Source of the DNA: Mrakia gelida
Taxonomy: Eukaryota; Basidiomycota; Tremellomycetes; Cystofilobasidiales; Mrakiaceae
Assembly: GCA_024345305.1 (NCBI GenBank)
Contig: BRON01000002.1
Location: forward strand, 1,736,001 to 1,800,000
DNA: 64,000 nt
Direction of reading: 5' to 3'
Shown one piece after another: positions 1 to 12,931 of this stretch. Under the pieces are notes generated by a model. It ran no database searches. It was not told the origin of the DNA and worked only from the letters and a program-made list of their open reading frames with translations. A program made the position numbers and the translations under genes. Each line of letters opens with the position of its first letter. Position 1 is the stretch's first letter.

Positions 1-3000
1 AGCGGTTCAGGAAGCAAGTCAGCTGAGGGAGCTCGCAAAGGGAGTGGTGGGAAGGGAAGGCAGAACTTGCCACCATCCAAAGTAGCGGCGACGGATGAGG
101 TAGTTCGAGATGAAGCAGACGACGATGAAGGCGATGACGTTGATAGACAGAGCTGGAGGTAAGAGTCCAGTTGCTGAGAAGAGGACGGGCATGTTGACGT
201 ATTTGAAGAAGGACGAGGGGTACCTGAAGTTGAGGAAACGAGACGTCGAATCGTCGAATCGTCGAATCGATCAGCTCGCGTTGTCGCCGACTCGAGGGGT
301 GGCGGGACGAGCTCACCTTCGAGCGAGGAAGTAGAATGGTATGGGGACGAGAGCTCCGATCCAGAAGAAGTGCCTGGCAGAGAAACAAAGGAAGAAACTG
401 GTCAGTTTCGAGTCGTCATTCGATCGAGCGAAGAAGAAGGAGAGTCTGAGAGAGCTCACATCAACGAGACGTAGATGGAATCACCAGAGAAGGTCCTGGA
501 AGGTCCGATTACTCCCCAGATTACCGACGCCGTACCGAAGACTTGGGTCGAAGGGCACCTGTAAGGGAAGAAAGGAACGATTGAGCTCGAGCGACGCGTT
601 CGTTTCGTCTTCTTCTCGAGAGCTCGCTCACCAAAAGTTCGCTGCGACTCCCTTCTGGCATCTGATAAATCAGAGACGAATTTGAGATTAGAGCAATTTG
701 ATAGCGCGAGAAGGCGAGGGACTGACATGTTGGGAACGTGGCTGAACATCCAGGTCTGAACGAGGATTTGGACCAGTGCCGCGACGATGGTAGCTCCAAT
801 CTGGGCGAAGAAGGTGCACTTCGGAGGTATTTTGGCGTAGTGAGCAAGCTTTTGGTCGCTCGAAAAGATCTGGGGGGGAGGAAAGAAGGAAGAGCGGGAG
901 TCAGAGGCTCGTTCTTGTTTCGCGCGTTCTCGCCGCTCTTCCCCATTTGACCACCGTGCTTACCAACGCTTGTCACATCGAGATGTATCCAGTAGTCTTG
1001 AATACCATCATGGCTACAGGCTTCCCAGGGCAGACATAACTGGAGGAGGGGGAAGAAGCGACACGAGGTCAGCGCTGCAGCTCGCGATGAACCCGAGCAC
1101 CTTCCCCCACACTCCTTTGTTCTTCTTCACGAGCTCACCCGATGATCATCTCCGTGATGACGTTCAAGCCGATTTGCTGGTTCGTAGCGGCCTGTATGAT
1201 CCCAATCGGTAAGGCAAAGCTGAACGCGATGAAGAGAGAAAACACGTAGGCCCAGATTGGAAGCTCTGTTGGCCATGCTGAGATGGCGGCACATCCGAGA
1301 GCGAAGTTGGCGGCGAAGAGGGTGAGATACCAAAGCTGAGGATGTCGATAGAAGAGCGGAGTGCGCGAAGCGAAGAGGGAGGAGCGAAGGTCAGACGCGT
1401 CAACGGAAGGGCTCGAGCATAGACGTACTCACCTGCGATACCTCTGGATAGACACTCATCAGACGAGCATGAACGTCTTCTTCATCCCTGAGACTTCTCT
1501 TGGCCTGAGTGATGACTTTCAGCGAGAAAACGAGAGAGAAGCGAAGGTCAGCGAATCTTCGCGTGTCGACTTCGCCGTCACTCGGCTCAACACTAGCCGC
1601 GAATCATGAACCCACTCGTCTTTCGATAGAACAAAAATGTGTGGACCAGGAGAGACGTGAGAGCAGCGAAAGAGCTTGAGAGAAGGTGAAGAAGGGATTG
1701 ATTTAGCGTTGACGTCTCGACCTCGAGGAAACGGGAATTCCAAACCACTCACAGTCCATAACTCATGGCGAACGTGGTGGGAAGATATATCTCAGAGTAC
1801 TCCTTGTACTTCGCTGTAGCGGAGAGAAGATTTGGTCAGTGCGAGAGAAAAGTCGGGGTGAAAGACGAGAACAACTCACCAAGATCGAACACCCCGTCCG
1901 TCAGGATGCTCGTCACGTTATAACGCACTCCAAATCGGTCATAGGAGATGGAGGCAGAGAAAGGGAGGTGGCCAGAGGACCAGGTGTCGGTGAAGAAGAT
2001 GATCGGTGAGATGATCCAGACGAAAAAGACGAAGCCTGGGCGAGAAAACAACGCGTTGGTTGGCGAGGGAGAACGAGACGGAAAGAAGAGGAGGACTGAC
2101 CGACTGCTAGGTTCGCTCCTGTCCACCATGGGGTAGCTTGGGGCACACCGATATAGCTGACTGCGGAAGTCGGGAAGCGAAGGAGATTAGAGTCAAACGA
2201 TTCGTTCGAAGGAGACGCGACTTGGTTGTCCTTGTTCGTTCTCGCGACTCACTCATTCCCCAATCAAGCGTGAAGCTGCCGACCCCCATCCCCGACTGTA
2301 CGCCTGTGATGACCTGTAAGAGCTTGTTCTTGGGGGATATCCAAGCGAGGAAGTCGAAGTAGGCGAGCCTGCGAGACAAAACGGTCAGTTTGGGACGACT
2401 TCTCTCGAGCGCCGAAGAGGACGAACGCTTGGAAGATGTAGGTCGTGAACCAAGCCCACACAAAAGAGCCGAGACTTGCAATTCCGACTGCGAGACGAGA
2501 GTGGGGAGTCAGATATCTCAACAAGAGGCAAACGTCGCACGCAAAGGAATTGACTCACACATCTTCTGACGCGACCACCCTCCGGCCGAGTCTCCACTTG
2601 TCTTCGAATCATGGAGAGTATTAAACAAGGCCATGTTGACGAGAGTCGAAGGCCAGATCATGCTTCCAGGCCAAACGAGGCTGTTGTGACGGAAGGGCGA
2701 GAGAAGTCAGCAACGTCGCGTCTCTTTGCTTCGCTTCGTCTTTACTCTCCAGGCCCTTCGCGAACTTACAAGGGACGAAGGAAACCGCAGATGCAAAAGC
2801 CAAGAACTTGAGTGGAGATGACAAGGCAGACCTGAAAGCGGGAACGAGTGAGCAAGGTTTGAGATCGCGTCGTCCTGTCGACGAACGGGATAAAAGCTCA
2901 CCTGATAGCCCACGTTAGATGCCCAAGACTGCGAGTAGAAGTACTTCTGAACAGCGATGATATCGGTGGCGTACGCCGAGGCTGAAAATAGCGAAGGTCT

Positions 3001-4113
3001 GTCAGCGAAGCGGGACCTTTCGAACGAAGGAAAGAAAACGAGAAAAGACGCGACGGAAGACGTACCAGCTCCCACGTTGGCCATGATGGTGATCAAGGTG
3101 TGCTCCTAGAAAAGTTAGGGTAGAGTCAGATAACGGGAGCGAGGAAGAGGACGAAGACGCGCCGCAGAACGCGATCATTACACGACCTGACCTTCATGTT
3201 GAAGGGTCCAGGGTTGAAGAACGGATGAGAAGGTAGGCATCGCTCGAGACCTTCTCCCAGCGGGTAGGATAGTAGTTGAGCGACGATGGAAGGCACTGCC
3301 ACGCTTGGATACCGAAAGAAAAGGACTGGAGGAAAGGAGGAGCGAAGATGGACCAAGGTCAGCGAGCTCGCTCGTTGTTTCCTCTTCTTATCTTGCGAAC
3401 AGCTTCAGCGCATCACTCTCTCTTGCAAACGTACACTGATTGACTCCTGGAAGAAGAATCGACCACATCTAGGGAAAGAAACGAGACGTCAGGTCGCGTC
3501 TTGGCTCCCTAATCGCTTTCAATCGTCGACGACTTCCGTTCTCGTCCGCTTCCACTCTGGCGATGGCCACTAGACTCACTATTCCCAGTATCCATACTCT
3601 GGCCGTGTGAACGGGAATCGATGGGTCGTCGAGATTTGATACGGCAGCTCGTACTCTGAGGAGATCGAGAGAAGCGAGGAGGTCAGTGAGCCCGTTTGAA
3701 AAGGCCAGGCCTCTCGTAAAATGCGCTCGTCTATCTACGGGACGAAAAAGGTAGATGACACGTACTCGGGGTAAGGCTGAGTCGAAACGGAAAGACAACA
3801 GTTCAGCTCGCGTCGGAAGGAAGTAGAGCTCATTTCTGAAGCGAACGACGAAGCTCACCGAATCCTCCTCTGGCTCGTCGAGACGACTGTCAGCATCGAA
3901 TTGGTTCCAGCCTCCCTCGAAAGCAATCTTATCGGCGGGATATTCGAAGTTGGGGTCGTACTGAAGAGTAGGGAAGGAAGAACGACCAAAGGAAGCATCA
4001 AGACGGCTTCGTTTTATCCGAAGAGCGACGAGCGATCAACTCACAGGAACGCCGTCCTTGGAGAGATCTTCGAGGGGAACTACATCGGAGCGTCGAGAGA
4101 CTGAAATGGACAT
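1..4113 (-). CDS. OPT family oligopeptide transporter (3' end beyond window)
   Basis: This is a proton-coupled oligopeptide transporter of the plasma membrane, rebuilt from many small minus-strand exons. Family marks seen, in order: VRAAVSNLDDPSIPVHTAR with the start of TM1 (about 3580-3650); PGVNQ followed by FFRYPSVAVPSIVAQLLSYP (about 3260-3450); GPFNMKEHTLITIMANVGAG (about 3060-3210); AYATDIIAVQKYFY; and near the window edge INVIAFIVVCFISNYLIRRR then YFGWW (about 70-180). These match the OPT family N-terminus, the PFN-KEH segment and the late RR-YFGWW motif. The window opens inside an intron just after FGWW, so the last helices are missing. I chose ATG 4113 (MSISVSRRS) because it stays in frame with the next exon. 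A well-formed intron with an upstream mini-exon (ATG at 4374) looks like spliced 5' leader, since joining it puts a stop in frame. MRI1 lies upstream on the same strand. Confidence 0.85.
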
Positions 4114-4581
4114 CCCGTCGAGCTAGAAGGGGGTGAAGGTTGGTGGTTGAAGGAGAACCAGTTGAGGGAAGGAGGAAACCGTTCCACGCTTCCCTCCCCG
4201 GAGGCATGAGGAAGGAAACAGGCGGAGTCGACCAATCTTGGCCGAGGCCCCTCGATCTTTGAACGGAATCTGTACAATCGAAGACGAAGGAAACAAGAGA
4301 CGGTCAGCGGAAGGGTCGAACCGACGCGTCGCGAAGGCTGAGGAGCTCATCTGCTCACCGTGCAGGTTTCTCATCTCGAAGTTATGAAGGATTGTTCCCA
4401 GGGATCAGCGCTCGGTCGAGCCACGAGGAAGACAGAAGATCGGAGCTGGACGCAGGGGCTGAAAGTCGAAACGAGGGTTGGAGTGGTCCCTGAAGTCGTC
4501 CTCCTCTCCCCTTCCCCCCTTGCCCCTCCCCTCCCTCCGAGCCGCACACACAAAAAAACTGATCTCATGGATACTCTATAC

Positions 4582-6352
4582 TCAGCTCATATCTATGCGC
4601 CCTCCGACGTTCTCCACGACTCGTCTCTCGGTTACGACAGCGTCGATGAGCTCGGCTGGCGTGACGTCGAACGAGGGGCTGAAAACGAGAAGAGAGACGC
4701 GACGAGGTTCAGCGCTTCGTTTCATGACCCTTTCGTCACGCAGATATAAGGAGAGCCGAGTCAGGGATACTCACTTGTAACACTGAGAGTAATCGAGGGA
4801 TCCAACACCATCAGGAGTGATCTGAACGGTCGAAAGGTCGACGGTTGGAGAAGAGGACGCGACACCGTTGGTTGAAACGAGCTTTCCGGTGAGGAGGGTG
4901 AGCTCTCGAGAGGGGCGTTGCTCAATCGGAATGCTGTGAGAAAGAAGAGGATACGTCAGTGAAGATGAAAGCGACAAAGAAGACGAAACGACTCACCCAG
5001 AGCCATCAAGAACGGAAAGGTCGACGGTGGCCTCAGGAGCGACGATCACGACCTTGACTCCATGCCTCTTCGCGAGGACAGCAGCGTTGTAGGTTCCAAC
5101 CTTGTTGGCGGTGTCTCCGTTCCTGACCACTCGGTCGGCTCCAACGACAAGGGCGTCGATCTGGTGGTGCTGGAAGAGCGATCCGACCATGGTGTCGGCG
5201 AGTAAAGTCGAAGGAATTTGGAGGGTGAGGAGCTCGAGGGAGGTGAGACGAGAACCTAGAGGCGAAGGGAGATGGAGAGTCAGTGTACGAGAACGAGCTA
5301 GAGCTGGGGAGGACAGGAGGTACCTTTGAGAAAAGGACGCGAGGAGACGAGGACACGCGAAGGAGGGAAGCGAAAAGTCAGTGTCCGATGGTCGAGACGC
5401 GAGTCGAGAGAAGTTAAATACCTTGGTGGTAGGCTGAGGTGTCAGGAAAAAGAGGCTATCAGCGATGTGTATGTCGAGGGTCGAGCTGGGAGAACTCACG
5501 AGCCGTTTGGGTGTAGTACGCTCGTCCGAGTCGACCAGTCTGCGACAGGTTCGTGATGACTCCGAGAGCAGTTCCCATTCCAGAGGTAGCGAGGGATCCA
5601 GTGTTGCAGACCTGATCGAGAGAGAATGGTCGGATTAGCCAAGGAGAAGGTCGTTTTGAAGGAGCGTGCGAGGCACAGAGAAAAACGAAAGAAAGGACGA
5701 GGGCTGAAAGACGAACAGTGAGGATTCGGATGTCTCCCGTCTTGCCAGTGGCTTTAGCGATCCAGTCAGCTCCTCTCTGACTCATGAGGATGTTCCTTCC
5801 CAAATCCTCAACGTGAACCTCCCTTCCGACTTCAACAACCTTCTTGACGGCGTCGTCGACGGGCGATCCAGCCTTGACGGCTTCCTCTCCGGCCTTGTAC
5901 ATCCTTCTCATCGCCTCTCCGAGGTTGACGGCGGTGGGACGAGCTCCGTTGAGGTAAGCAGTCTTCTCCTGGAGGTAGGCGAGGAAGGAATCGGTGGTGG
6001 CGAAGATGGTTGGACGAGGGGAGGAGGCGATGGAGGTCGAGAGGTGGTGAGCGAGAACGAGACCAGCGAGGGATCCGATGGCAGGAGCTCCCCTGATCTT
6101 CATGCTTTTGATGGCATCGAAAGCGTCCTCAAGAGTGTCGACGGCTTCCCACTGAACGACATGACTGGAGGAGGGTGAAAGAGGGAGGGGAGAAGGAGGT
6201 CAGAACGAAGGAGAGGGAGGAGGGGAGGAAGGAAGAAAGTTGAGCTCGAGAAAGAGGAGGGCTGACGGAAGAAGGAGCTGGTTGACAATCTGAACGGATC
6301 CGTCTTCCGCGAGTTTGAGGGAAGACATCATAGTGGGAGCAGCGGTGGCCAT
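4582..6352 (-). CDS. MRI1: Methylthioribose-1-phosphate isomerase (methionine salvage)
   Basis: The enzyme interconverts 5-methylthioribose-1-phosphate and methylthioribulose-1-phosphate in the methionine salvage pathway, in the cytosol. It belongs to the eIF2B-alpha/MtnA family. The spliced protein starts MATAAPTMMSSLKLAEDGS, then QLLLPH across the first intron (donor GTCAGC), then SMKIRGAPAIGSLAGL. It has the catalytic cysteine segment VCNTGSLATSGMGTALGVI, the aspartate region VGADRVVRNGDTANKVGTY, KVVIVAPEATVDLS, PIEQRP, and the C-terminal PSFDVTPAELIDAVVTE before a TGA at 4584-4582. Length is about that of the family (roughly 400 aa). The IRGAPAIG, NTGSLA and DVTPAELI motifs separate it from true eIF2B subunits. 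It is divergent from the gene at 6697, with about 344 bp between the two start codons. Confidence 0.95.
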
Positions 6353-6696
6353 GATGAGAGAGCGAGAAAGGGTTGTGTGGAAGGAGGAGGGTGAGGGGTG
6401 GAGGAAGAAAGAAGGAGTCGAAAAGGCGAGCTCGACCTTTCGTTGAGCACGTTCTGTTTGTCAGTTCGCCAGACCCGTTTTCTGGCCATAGTTTCCGTGC
6501 TTCGAGCGTTCGTTGGCTGGGAACGTCTTCAAAGCGAGATTCAGTCTTCGAGAAAATTCGGGAAATGACGAGCAAAAACAGAACAAGCTCGCAGCGGGTT
6601 CGGCATCGTCGCGACCTCGTCGTTCCTCGAGTTGACCTCAACCTTCACCTCCCTCACCGCCTCTCTCTGTCTTTTTGGACCTCTTCACTAGCTGCA
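6353..6696. promoter_or_regulatory. Shared divergent promoter, MRI1 / pentacysteine-tail gene
   Basis: This 344-bp stretch separates two start codons pointing away from each other, so both promoters must lie here or overlap the genes. It has purine-rich then pyrimidine-rich tracts leading to each ATG. I see no clear TATA box or named factor site. Confidence 0.5.
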
Positions 6697-7988
6697 ATGG
6701 CTGCCCAGGAGTCGAGCTCGAGTCAAGTTCCTTCGTCCTCTTCTCAGGTGTTGCAGGACATGCCTCTCGTATGTCGTCTTGCTCTCGAGGAGGGACGTCG
6801 AGCTCGTCCCTTCCTTCCTCCTTCGTCGCGTTCACTCACTCCTCGCTCTTGTTCTTTCCTCTCCCGCCGCTATGTTCACAGTACGCCGACCCAGAGTCTC
6901 TCTCATCCTCTCGGGCTGCAACTCCTCAACCGTCAAAACCCATCCCAATCCCTCTTCCCGCAAACAAACACCTCCAAATCGACCTTCCAGCTCCTCCCTC
7001 CCCTACCTTCGCTCCCTCCACCTCCCTCGGAACCCTACGAAGTGCATCTTCATACTCTCACTCCCTCAACATCAACACCGTCAGCCCTTCTCCAGCCTCC
7101 TCCATCAAACCTTCGAAATCCCAGTCCTCCAAAGCAGGAAGGAAACGAAGCAAGTCGACAGCTACCACCTCGTCCGTCAACTCGTCAGGCAGGCCTGTCG
7201 CTCGGTACCCTGCTCTCCCACCTACGAGTCCGGTAGACGGAACTGGTCACAAGAACTACGAAGCTCTGTTCTCGCTGGATCGGCAGCCGACTAGGCTCCC
7301 GGAAGGGCAAGGAGTGGGCTGGGCTGGAGGAGCGATGAGCTTTCAGGACGGAGGAGTTGAGATGGAGCAGGTTGTGCCGAAGGAGAAGATGGTGGAGGAT
7401 CTCAAGGAGCAGGCTAGCTTAGCTGCCATGAGGAGGATGAGCGGAGAAGGTCGTGAGTATCTAGACTTGTTCTGCGCCGGGCTTTCGAGCGAAGCTGACC
7501 AGCCGCGAGCCCCTCGTTCTTTCCTTTCCTCCTTTTCGTTGCGTTGCGTTCAGCTTTGTGAGTCAACCTCAGTTCGAACCTACGAGTAGTTGAATTCCTT
7601 CGCTGACCTTCTTCCCCCTTTCATGTTTCTTCAGGGATGGTGAGCAGACTCGTTTCGACCGTCCGGCGCGCTCGAATCCAGCTTCGTCTGACGCTCTCTC
7701 CCTCTCCGTCCCGCTCTCAGCTTATCTCCCTCAGACTGGACCCAACGCCTTCTCTACTCAAGCTTACCGGCCGCATCCCTCAATGGTATTCGATCCTACA
7801 ACAGCAGCAGCCGTCGCGGAGAAGGAGGAGAACTCGCGAATCGCTGGTAAGACGGGACTGGGATGGGCCGTCTGTGTCTCAGGAGTGTGCTTATTCGGTT
7901 TTACAGGTGAGCCACTACTTCTCCTCCTCTGGCTGGCTCGCTCTGACCACTTCTTCCTTCCTCCGCAGACTGCTGCTGTTGCTGTTGA
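6697..7988 (+). CDS. Hypothetical protein with C-terminal pentacysteine tail
   Basis: I do not recognise a family. The start MAAQESSSSQVPSSSSQVL is followed by an intron (GTATGT). A long Ser/Pro/Thr-rich, low-complexity exon then holds a basic patch, SKAGRKRSKS, and later GHKNYEALFSLDRQPTRLP. A proposed 4-nt exon (CTTT, 7554-7557) joins GGT-C to the next exon, giving RPLDGEQTRFDRPARS and then YLPQTGPNAFSTQAYRPHP. The protein ends with a short hydrophobic stretch, GLGWAVCVSGVCLFGFT, and DCCCCC before TGA at 7986. A hydrophobic segment plus a cysteine cluster at the extreme C-terminus suggests membrane attachment by palmitoylation or a cysteine-rich transmembrane module (inference). If the 4-nt exon is not used, the downstream frame changes and the cysteine tail is lost; the frame given reads as the more natural protein. 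Confidence 0.6.
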
Positions 7989-8442
7989 CGTCGCTCGACG
8001 TTCTTGTTTCTCTCCTCGCTTTTACGTTGCTTCCTCCCCTCGCTTTGTTCACGTACCTTACGACCCTCTTATGTTCTGCAGTGCTCGCATACTCCTTCTC
8101 GCTATCTATTTAATCGTCTCGGCTCGTTTGCCTTTCCGCGAAGTGCGACTCGCTCGTGTCACTCCCTTCTGATCTTCCTCTCCCGCCCCTTCGTCCTCGC
8201 CGCGAACAAAAATTCCCATCTGCTCGGAAGATCGAATCTCTTCCGTTTCCCTCCCGAACAAGATCTTCGTGTAAACTACTCGAAGAACATACCTGAGAGG
8301 TCTCTGGACGGTTTCCATGGAAATCAAAGAGATTGCGCCTTCCCAAAAGTCCAGCCCTCGCCTTCGTTGACCTCTCACGCCCACCATTGCCTCCCTACGG
8401 CTCTCCCAAACACTCAGACACCTTACCCCTACTACCGGAAGA

Positions 8443-10423
8443 ATGTCTTACGGAACCAGGCTCATCGGAGTGAGTAGATGTACCTTCTTGTCGGACGAGA
8501 GAGGACGACAACGAAGGCTTGAGCTCATCGCTTCCCCCTTCTTTTTCTTGCTCCCTTCCAAAGGCTCCCAACACCCTCGGTACGTCTTTTCTTTCGCGCT
8601 CTTTCAGAGGGGAGCTAGAAGCTGACCTTCTCTCTCATCTCCTTCAGACCACCGAGTCTACATTGAGAAGGACGGACAGGTTGTCTCTCCTTTCCAGTTC
8701 GTCCTTCTTCCTCGTCCCTTCTCCCATCTCCCGCCTCCAACTTCAGCCGCTGACCTTCCCTTTTTCCTCCTCCTTCTCTGCAGCGACATCCCTCTCTTCG
8801 CTGACGAGGGAAAGACCGTTCTCAACTTCGTCGTCGAGGTTCCTCGATGGACCAACGTTCGTTCTCTTCCACTCTTCTGCCCTCCTCCCCTTCCCTCCGC
8901 TCCCCCATCTCGGCCGACCTCAACGCTCACACCTCTCCCTTCTTTCCCTCCTTCCTCCCTTCTTTTCCATGCTGTCTTCGCTTTCACCAGGCTAAGATGG
9001 AGATCTCCAAGGAGGAGGCCTTCAACCCCATCAAGCAGGACATCAAGAAGGTGAGTTTTCCTTGACCGCCTCGACCTCATCTAGCGAGTTCTTCCGTCGA
9101 CTGACTTCGCCATCGTCCCCTCTTTTCTCGTTCTCTCTGATCTTAGGGCAAGCTGAGATTCGTCCGAAACTGCTTCCCTCACCACGGTTACATCTGGAAC
9201 TACGGTCTGTCTTCGTCCCACACTTTGAGTCGAAGATCTCGCTTTCAGAACGAAGCTAAGCTGATGAGCTCTCCCCTCCCTTCCCTTCTTCCTCCTCCTC
9301 CTCCAGGTGCCTTCCCCCAGGTCCGCTCACGTCCCTCTCGTCTTCGCTGAACCATCGGGAGCTCACTTCTTCGCTGTTTCGACCTCTCTCCACAGACTTG
9401 GGAGGACCCTACCCAGATCCACCCCGAGACCAAGGCCGCTGGAGACAACGACCCTCTCGATGTTTGTGAGATCGGAGAGCAGGTTGGTTACGTTGGACAG
9501 GTCAAGCAGGTCAAGGTCCTCGGTATCATGTGAGTGTCCTTCTCTTCTCATCTCTCCTGTGGGTCATGGTGAGACACTGAAAGCTGACTCGTTCTTTCTG
9601 CGTCGTGGACTCGCAGGGCTCTTCTCGACGAGGGTGAGACCGACTGGAAGATCATCGTCGTCGACGTCAACGATCCCCTCGCCTCCAAGCTTAACGACGT
9701 TGAGGACGTCGAGAGGCACCTTCCCGGACTTATCCGAGCAACCAACGAGTGGTTCCGAATCTACAAGGTGCGTTTCTCGTCTCGTTCTTTTGACGCGGAG
9801 GGCTGAAGACCTCGACCCCTCTTTCCGTCTCTTTTTCGCGCTGACCCTTGCATCCTTCGTCCTTTCCTTGTTTTAGATCCCTGATGGAAAGCCCGAGGTA
9901 CGTTCCCACAACTTTTTACGCGTCCAGCTGCTCGAACGACCGAGATCTGACCTCTTCCCTCGCCTTCCCTTTCTTAGAACGTCTTCGCCTTCTCCGGAGA
10001 GGCCAAGTCCAAGAAGTACGCCGTCGAGATCATCCACGAGTGCCACGAGGCCTGGAGGAGGCTCATCTCTGGAGAGTCGCCCGCCAAGACCAAGGACTAC
10101 GATCTCTCCATGTTCGTTTCGACATCTCTCGTCTCGTCTCGAACCCTCGTTCCCTCTTCCACGTCGCTGAACTCCTTTGCTCCCCTTGTTTCATTCCTTC
10201 TCTGCAGTGCCAACCAGTCTGTCGAGTCTTCTCCTGGATTCACCACCGTCGTCAACGCCCCCGCCGACTCCAGGAAGCCCGCTGCTCCCATTGATGCTTC
10301 GAGTACGTCCTCCCTTTTCCAAATCGCGACCGCGCTCTCGGATCGCTCGTCGCTGACTTTCCCGTCTCTCTTCCATTTCCTCCAGTCTCCAAGTCGTTCT
10401 TCATCTCGTCTGCTGCTGTCTGA
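8443..10423 (+). CDS. IPP1: Soluble inorganic pyrophosphatase
   Basis: This is a family I inorganic pyrophosphatase, which hydrolyses PPi to two phosphates in the cytosol with Mg2+. Exons read [14 protein letters not shown], then [67 protein letters not shown], and the signature [11 protein letters not shown] (metal-binding aspartates). They continue through [38 protein letters not shown] and [17 protein letters not shown] to a TGA at 10421. The protein is about 290 aa, as usual for eukaryotic enzymes. It is split by about ten introns, several with CTGAC branch sites. The first coding exon carries only nine residues. Neighbours show no functional link. Confidence 0.96.
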
Positions 10424-11263
10424 AGCTCAACATCGGCGAAGTTGTGATGATAGGTTTTCTGCTTTTTGGCTCTTGATTTTGAATGACGTGTCGGATTGTT
10501 CTCGCGTCGCGTAAAAGAAAGAAGCCTAGCCGCGACGAGTCCACTCTGTTGCTCTCTCGTTCTCCTGTTCAATGAAAGAGAGGCTGTCCTAGGAGGTTTC
10601 CCAAAGCACGGTTGCTGGTCTCGAGGAATCAGTCGTCGAGAACCCCTCAAAAGAAACCCGCAGTGGGGCAGAGGGAAAGGAGAGGGGGAAGGCAAGGAGG
10701 TGAAAGAAGGCTCGAACCACCATCTCCTCCTTCTTCTCTTCTCTCTCGCTCTTCCTTTGCTTCCTCGATACTTCTAGTTTTAGTCAGTCAACCCTCATCT
10801 CTGCGCGTGCGCGAACAGGACGACCATCAGGTGAGTTCTGAATCTGTTGGTGGAGGGCAGACGTGGTGTTCGAAGAGCAACGAAGAGCGAGCTGACATCT
10901 CTCGACCTCCGTTTGGTTTCTTTCTCTTCCCTTTCCTTGTCCTTCGCTTCAGGTCAACGACTCCCTTACCAGCTCACTAGAGTCTCTTCTCTCGTCTCGA
11001 GAACCCCTTCCCATAATACTTGGACCCTTTGGAAACCCGTGAGTGCTCAATCGCAAGCCAAAAGATGGGAAGGGAGGGAGGGAGGAGGAGGGAGGACGAC
11101 GTTCGCTGGTGCTTGGTTCGGTCTACCCACACAACCCCTGAGCAAGTTTTCTGACATCTTCGCCGCCCCTGAATGTCTACAGAACATCCGAAGCTCCCTC
11201 TCTCACCCCAAGGAAACTCGCTCCTCGCCTCTCTCTCTTCCTCTCGACTCTTAATTCTTCGAC
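10424..11263 (+). other. Spliced 5' leader of the Puf/RRM gene
   Basis: The 840 bp between IPP1 and the next ATG hold two good plus-strand introns. The first is 10831-10952, GTGAGT to CAG with CTGAC about 60 nt before the end. The second is 11041-11182, GTGAGT to CTACAG with CTGAC about 33 nt before the end. No open frame links these exons to the ATG at 11264, so I read them as 5' untranslated exons of the Puf gene. The first part (10424 to about 10700) should hold the IPP1 3' end. Confidence 0.55.
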
Positions 11264-12889
11264 ATGTCCCTGAATCCGACCAACGAATCCAAGGGGAAGA
11301 CTCCTCCCCCGCCTCCTCCCGTCGCTCCGAGTGCTCTTTTCGCTAAGAGGTAAGCTCAAATCCTCATACCGCCATGCTCCCGTCCTCTGCCTCGAGGCTC
11401 TCCAGGGTCGAAAGGAGGGAGAAGTATCAGCTGAGGGAGAAGGAGCGGAGCTGACGACCTTCTCTTCGATGCCCTCTCCCCCACCTTCATCTCTCCCCCT
11501 TCTTTTTTGAACAGGGCTCGAGAACTTCAGAGCGAGGCTCAACCTCAGCTTGCGCCTTACCGACCTCCAGCACTTCGAGGGAACTCGTCTTCCTCCTCGA
11601 TCTCGCAGGCCGAGAGCGAGGACAGTCAAGAAGGAGGAGGAGAAGGAGGTGCGAGCTCGTCGTACGGCAGCGCTTTCCGTCGTCCTCGAGCTGGGTAAGT
11701 TGAACGATGATCCTTCCCTGTCTACCTCACTGCGATAGGGAACTTCCTCGTTGCCTGTACCTGATCGTCCTTGTTCTTCTGGGGTATCCGGCTTCCTCGT
11801 TATCTCAGAACTCTACCCTCGAACCTCGCCTTCGCCGCTTCGAAATACGCTGGTCCTTCCTCGTCTCTCTCCAACTCCACCACGCCCAACTCCTCTCAGC
11901 AGCAGTCGAATGTCAGCAGCAGCAGTACTCCCACAGCAGCCTCTTCCGGAAACCTCACTCCAGCTCTTCGACAGGTCCTCGCGAGCTCGAACGGACGAAA
12001 CAGGTCGGGATCTCTTACTCTGCCTGCCCAAGGTCTCTCGAACGCGTTCGGGAACGGAGTCTTCGGACTGCCGAACGCTTGGCTCTCCAACAACAAGTCA
12101 CCCCTCAGGTACGAGGAGATGAGTCCCAGTCCTTCGAACGAATCGATGGGAGAAGATCACTCGACGGGAGTTCTCGACTACCTCGGACTCGCCGAACCCG
12201 CGACCGCTCACTCGTTCATCCCAGCAACCCTCAGCGAGCTTCGAGCTCAGGCTCAGGCCCAGATCTCCATCTCCAGGAGTCGAGCGAGCACGGTCTCGAA
12301 CCCTTACCGAGGAACGAGGGGCGCGCTCTCGGGAGCCTTCCTCCCAGGATCGTCGTCGTACGCGGAGGATCTCGTTGACGAGGAGCAGCTTCACCACCAG
12401 TCGAACGGCGGATACGATCCCTCGATGGACTACTCGTCAGCAGCAGCAGCGAATACCTACCTCGTCCCTTCGTCGCTCAGCCATCTCCCCAACTCGTTCA
12501 AAAACTCGACTCATCTCCATCCCAACAACCTCAACAGGCCCCGAGCGACGAGCGTTGGAAACCTCCTCGACTCCCCTACCAACAGGAGGACCTCGCCCGG
12601 AACTCATCACGAGCAGCAGCTTCAGTACGAGTCGACGGATCCCTACGCGAACCAGCCCAACCCGAACCTCGGTCTTCCTCCCATCCTCAAGCGTCCCACC
12701 GGAACCTTCCTCGAACGACCTCACTCGGAGCTGGACCTCGCTCACCTTCACCACGAGAACAGCAACAACGGTCAGCAACGCTTCAGCAACAACGGAACCA
12801 ACCACTCGACCGCCAACACTCCTCGAGCCCACACCCCCGAAGTCGGACTCGGAATCCAGGCTCCTCCTCAAGCTCCTCCCTACCCTCAG

Positions 12890-12931
<42 letters not shown>

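Noticed and set aside
4360..4374. ATG at 4374 as the OPT transporter start (MRNLH)
   Set aside because: Its intron is well formed, but joining to the following exons shifts the frame and meets a stop before the conserved N-terminal motif. Better read as a 5' leader exon.
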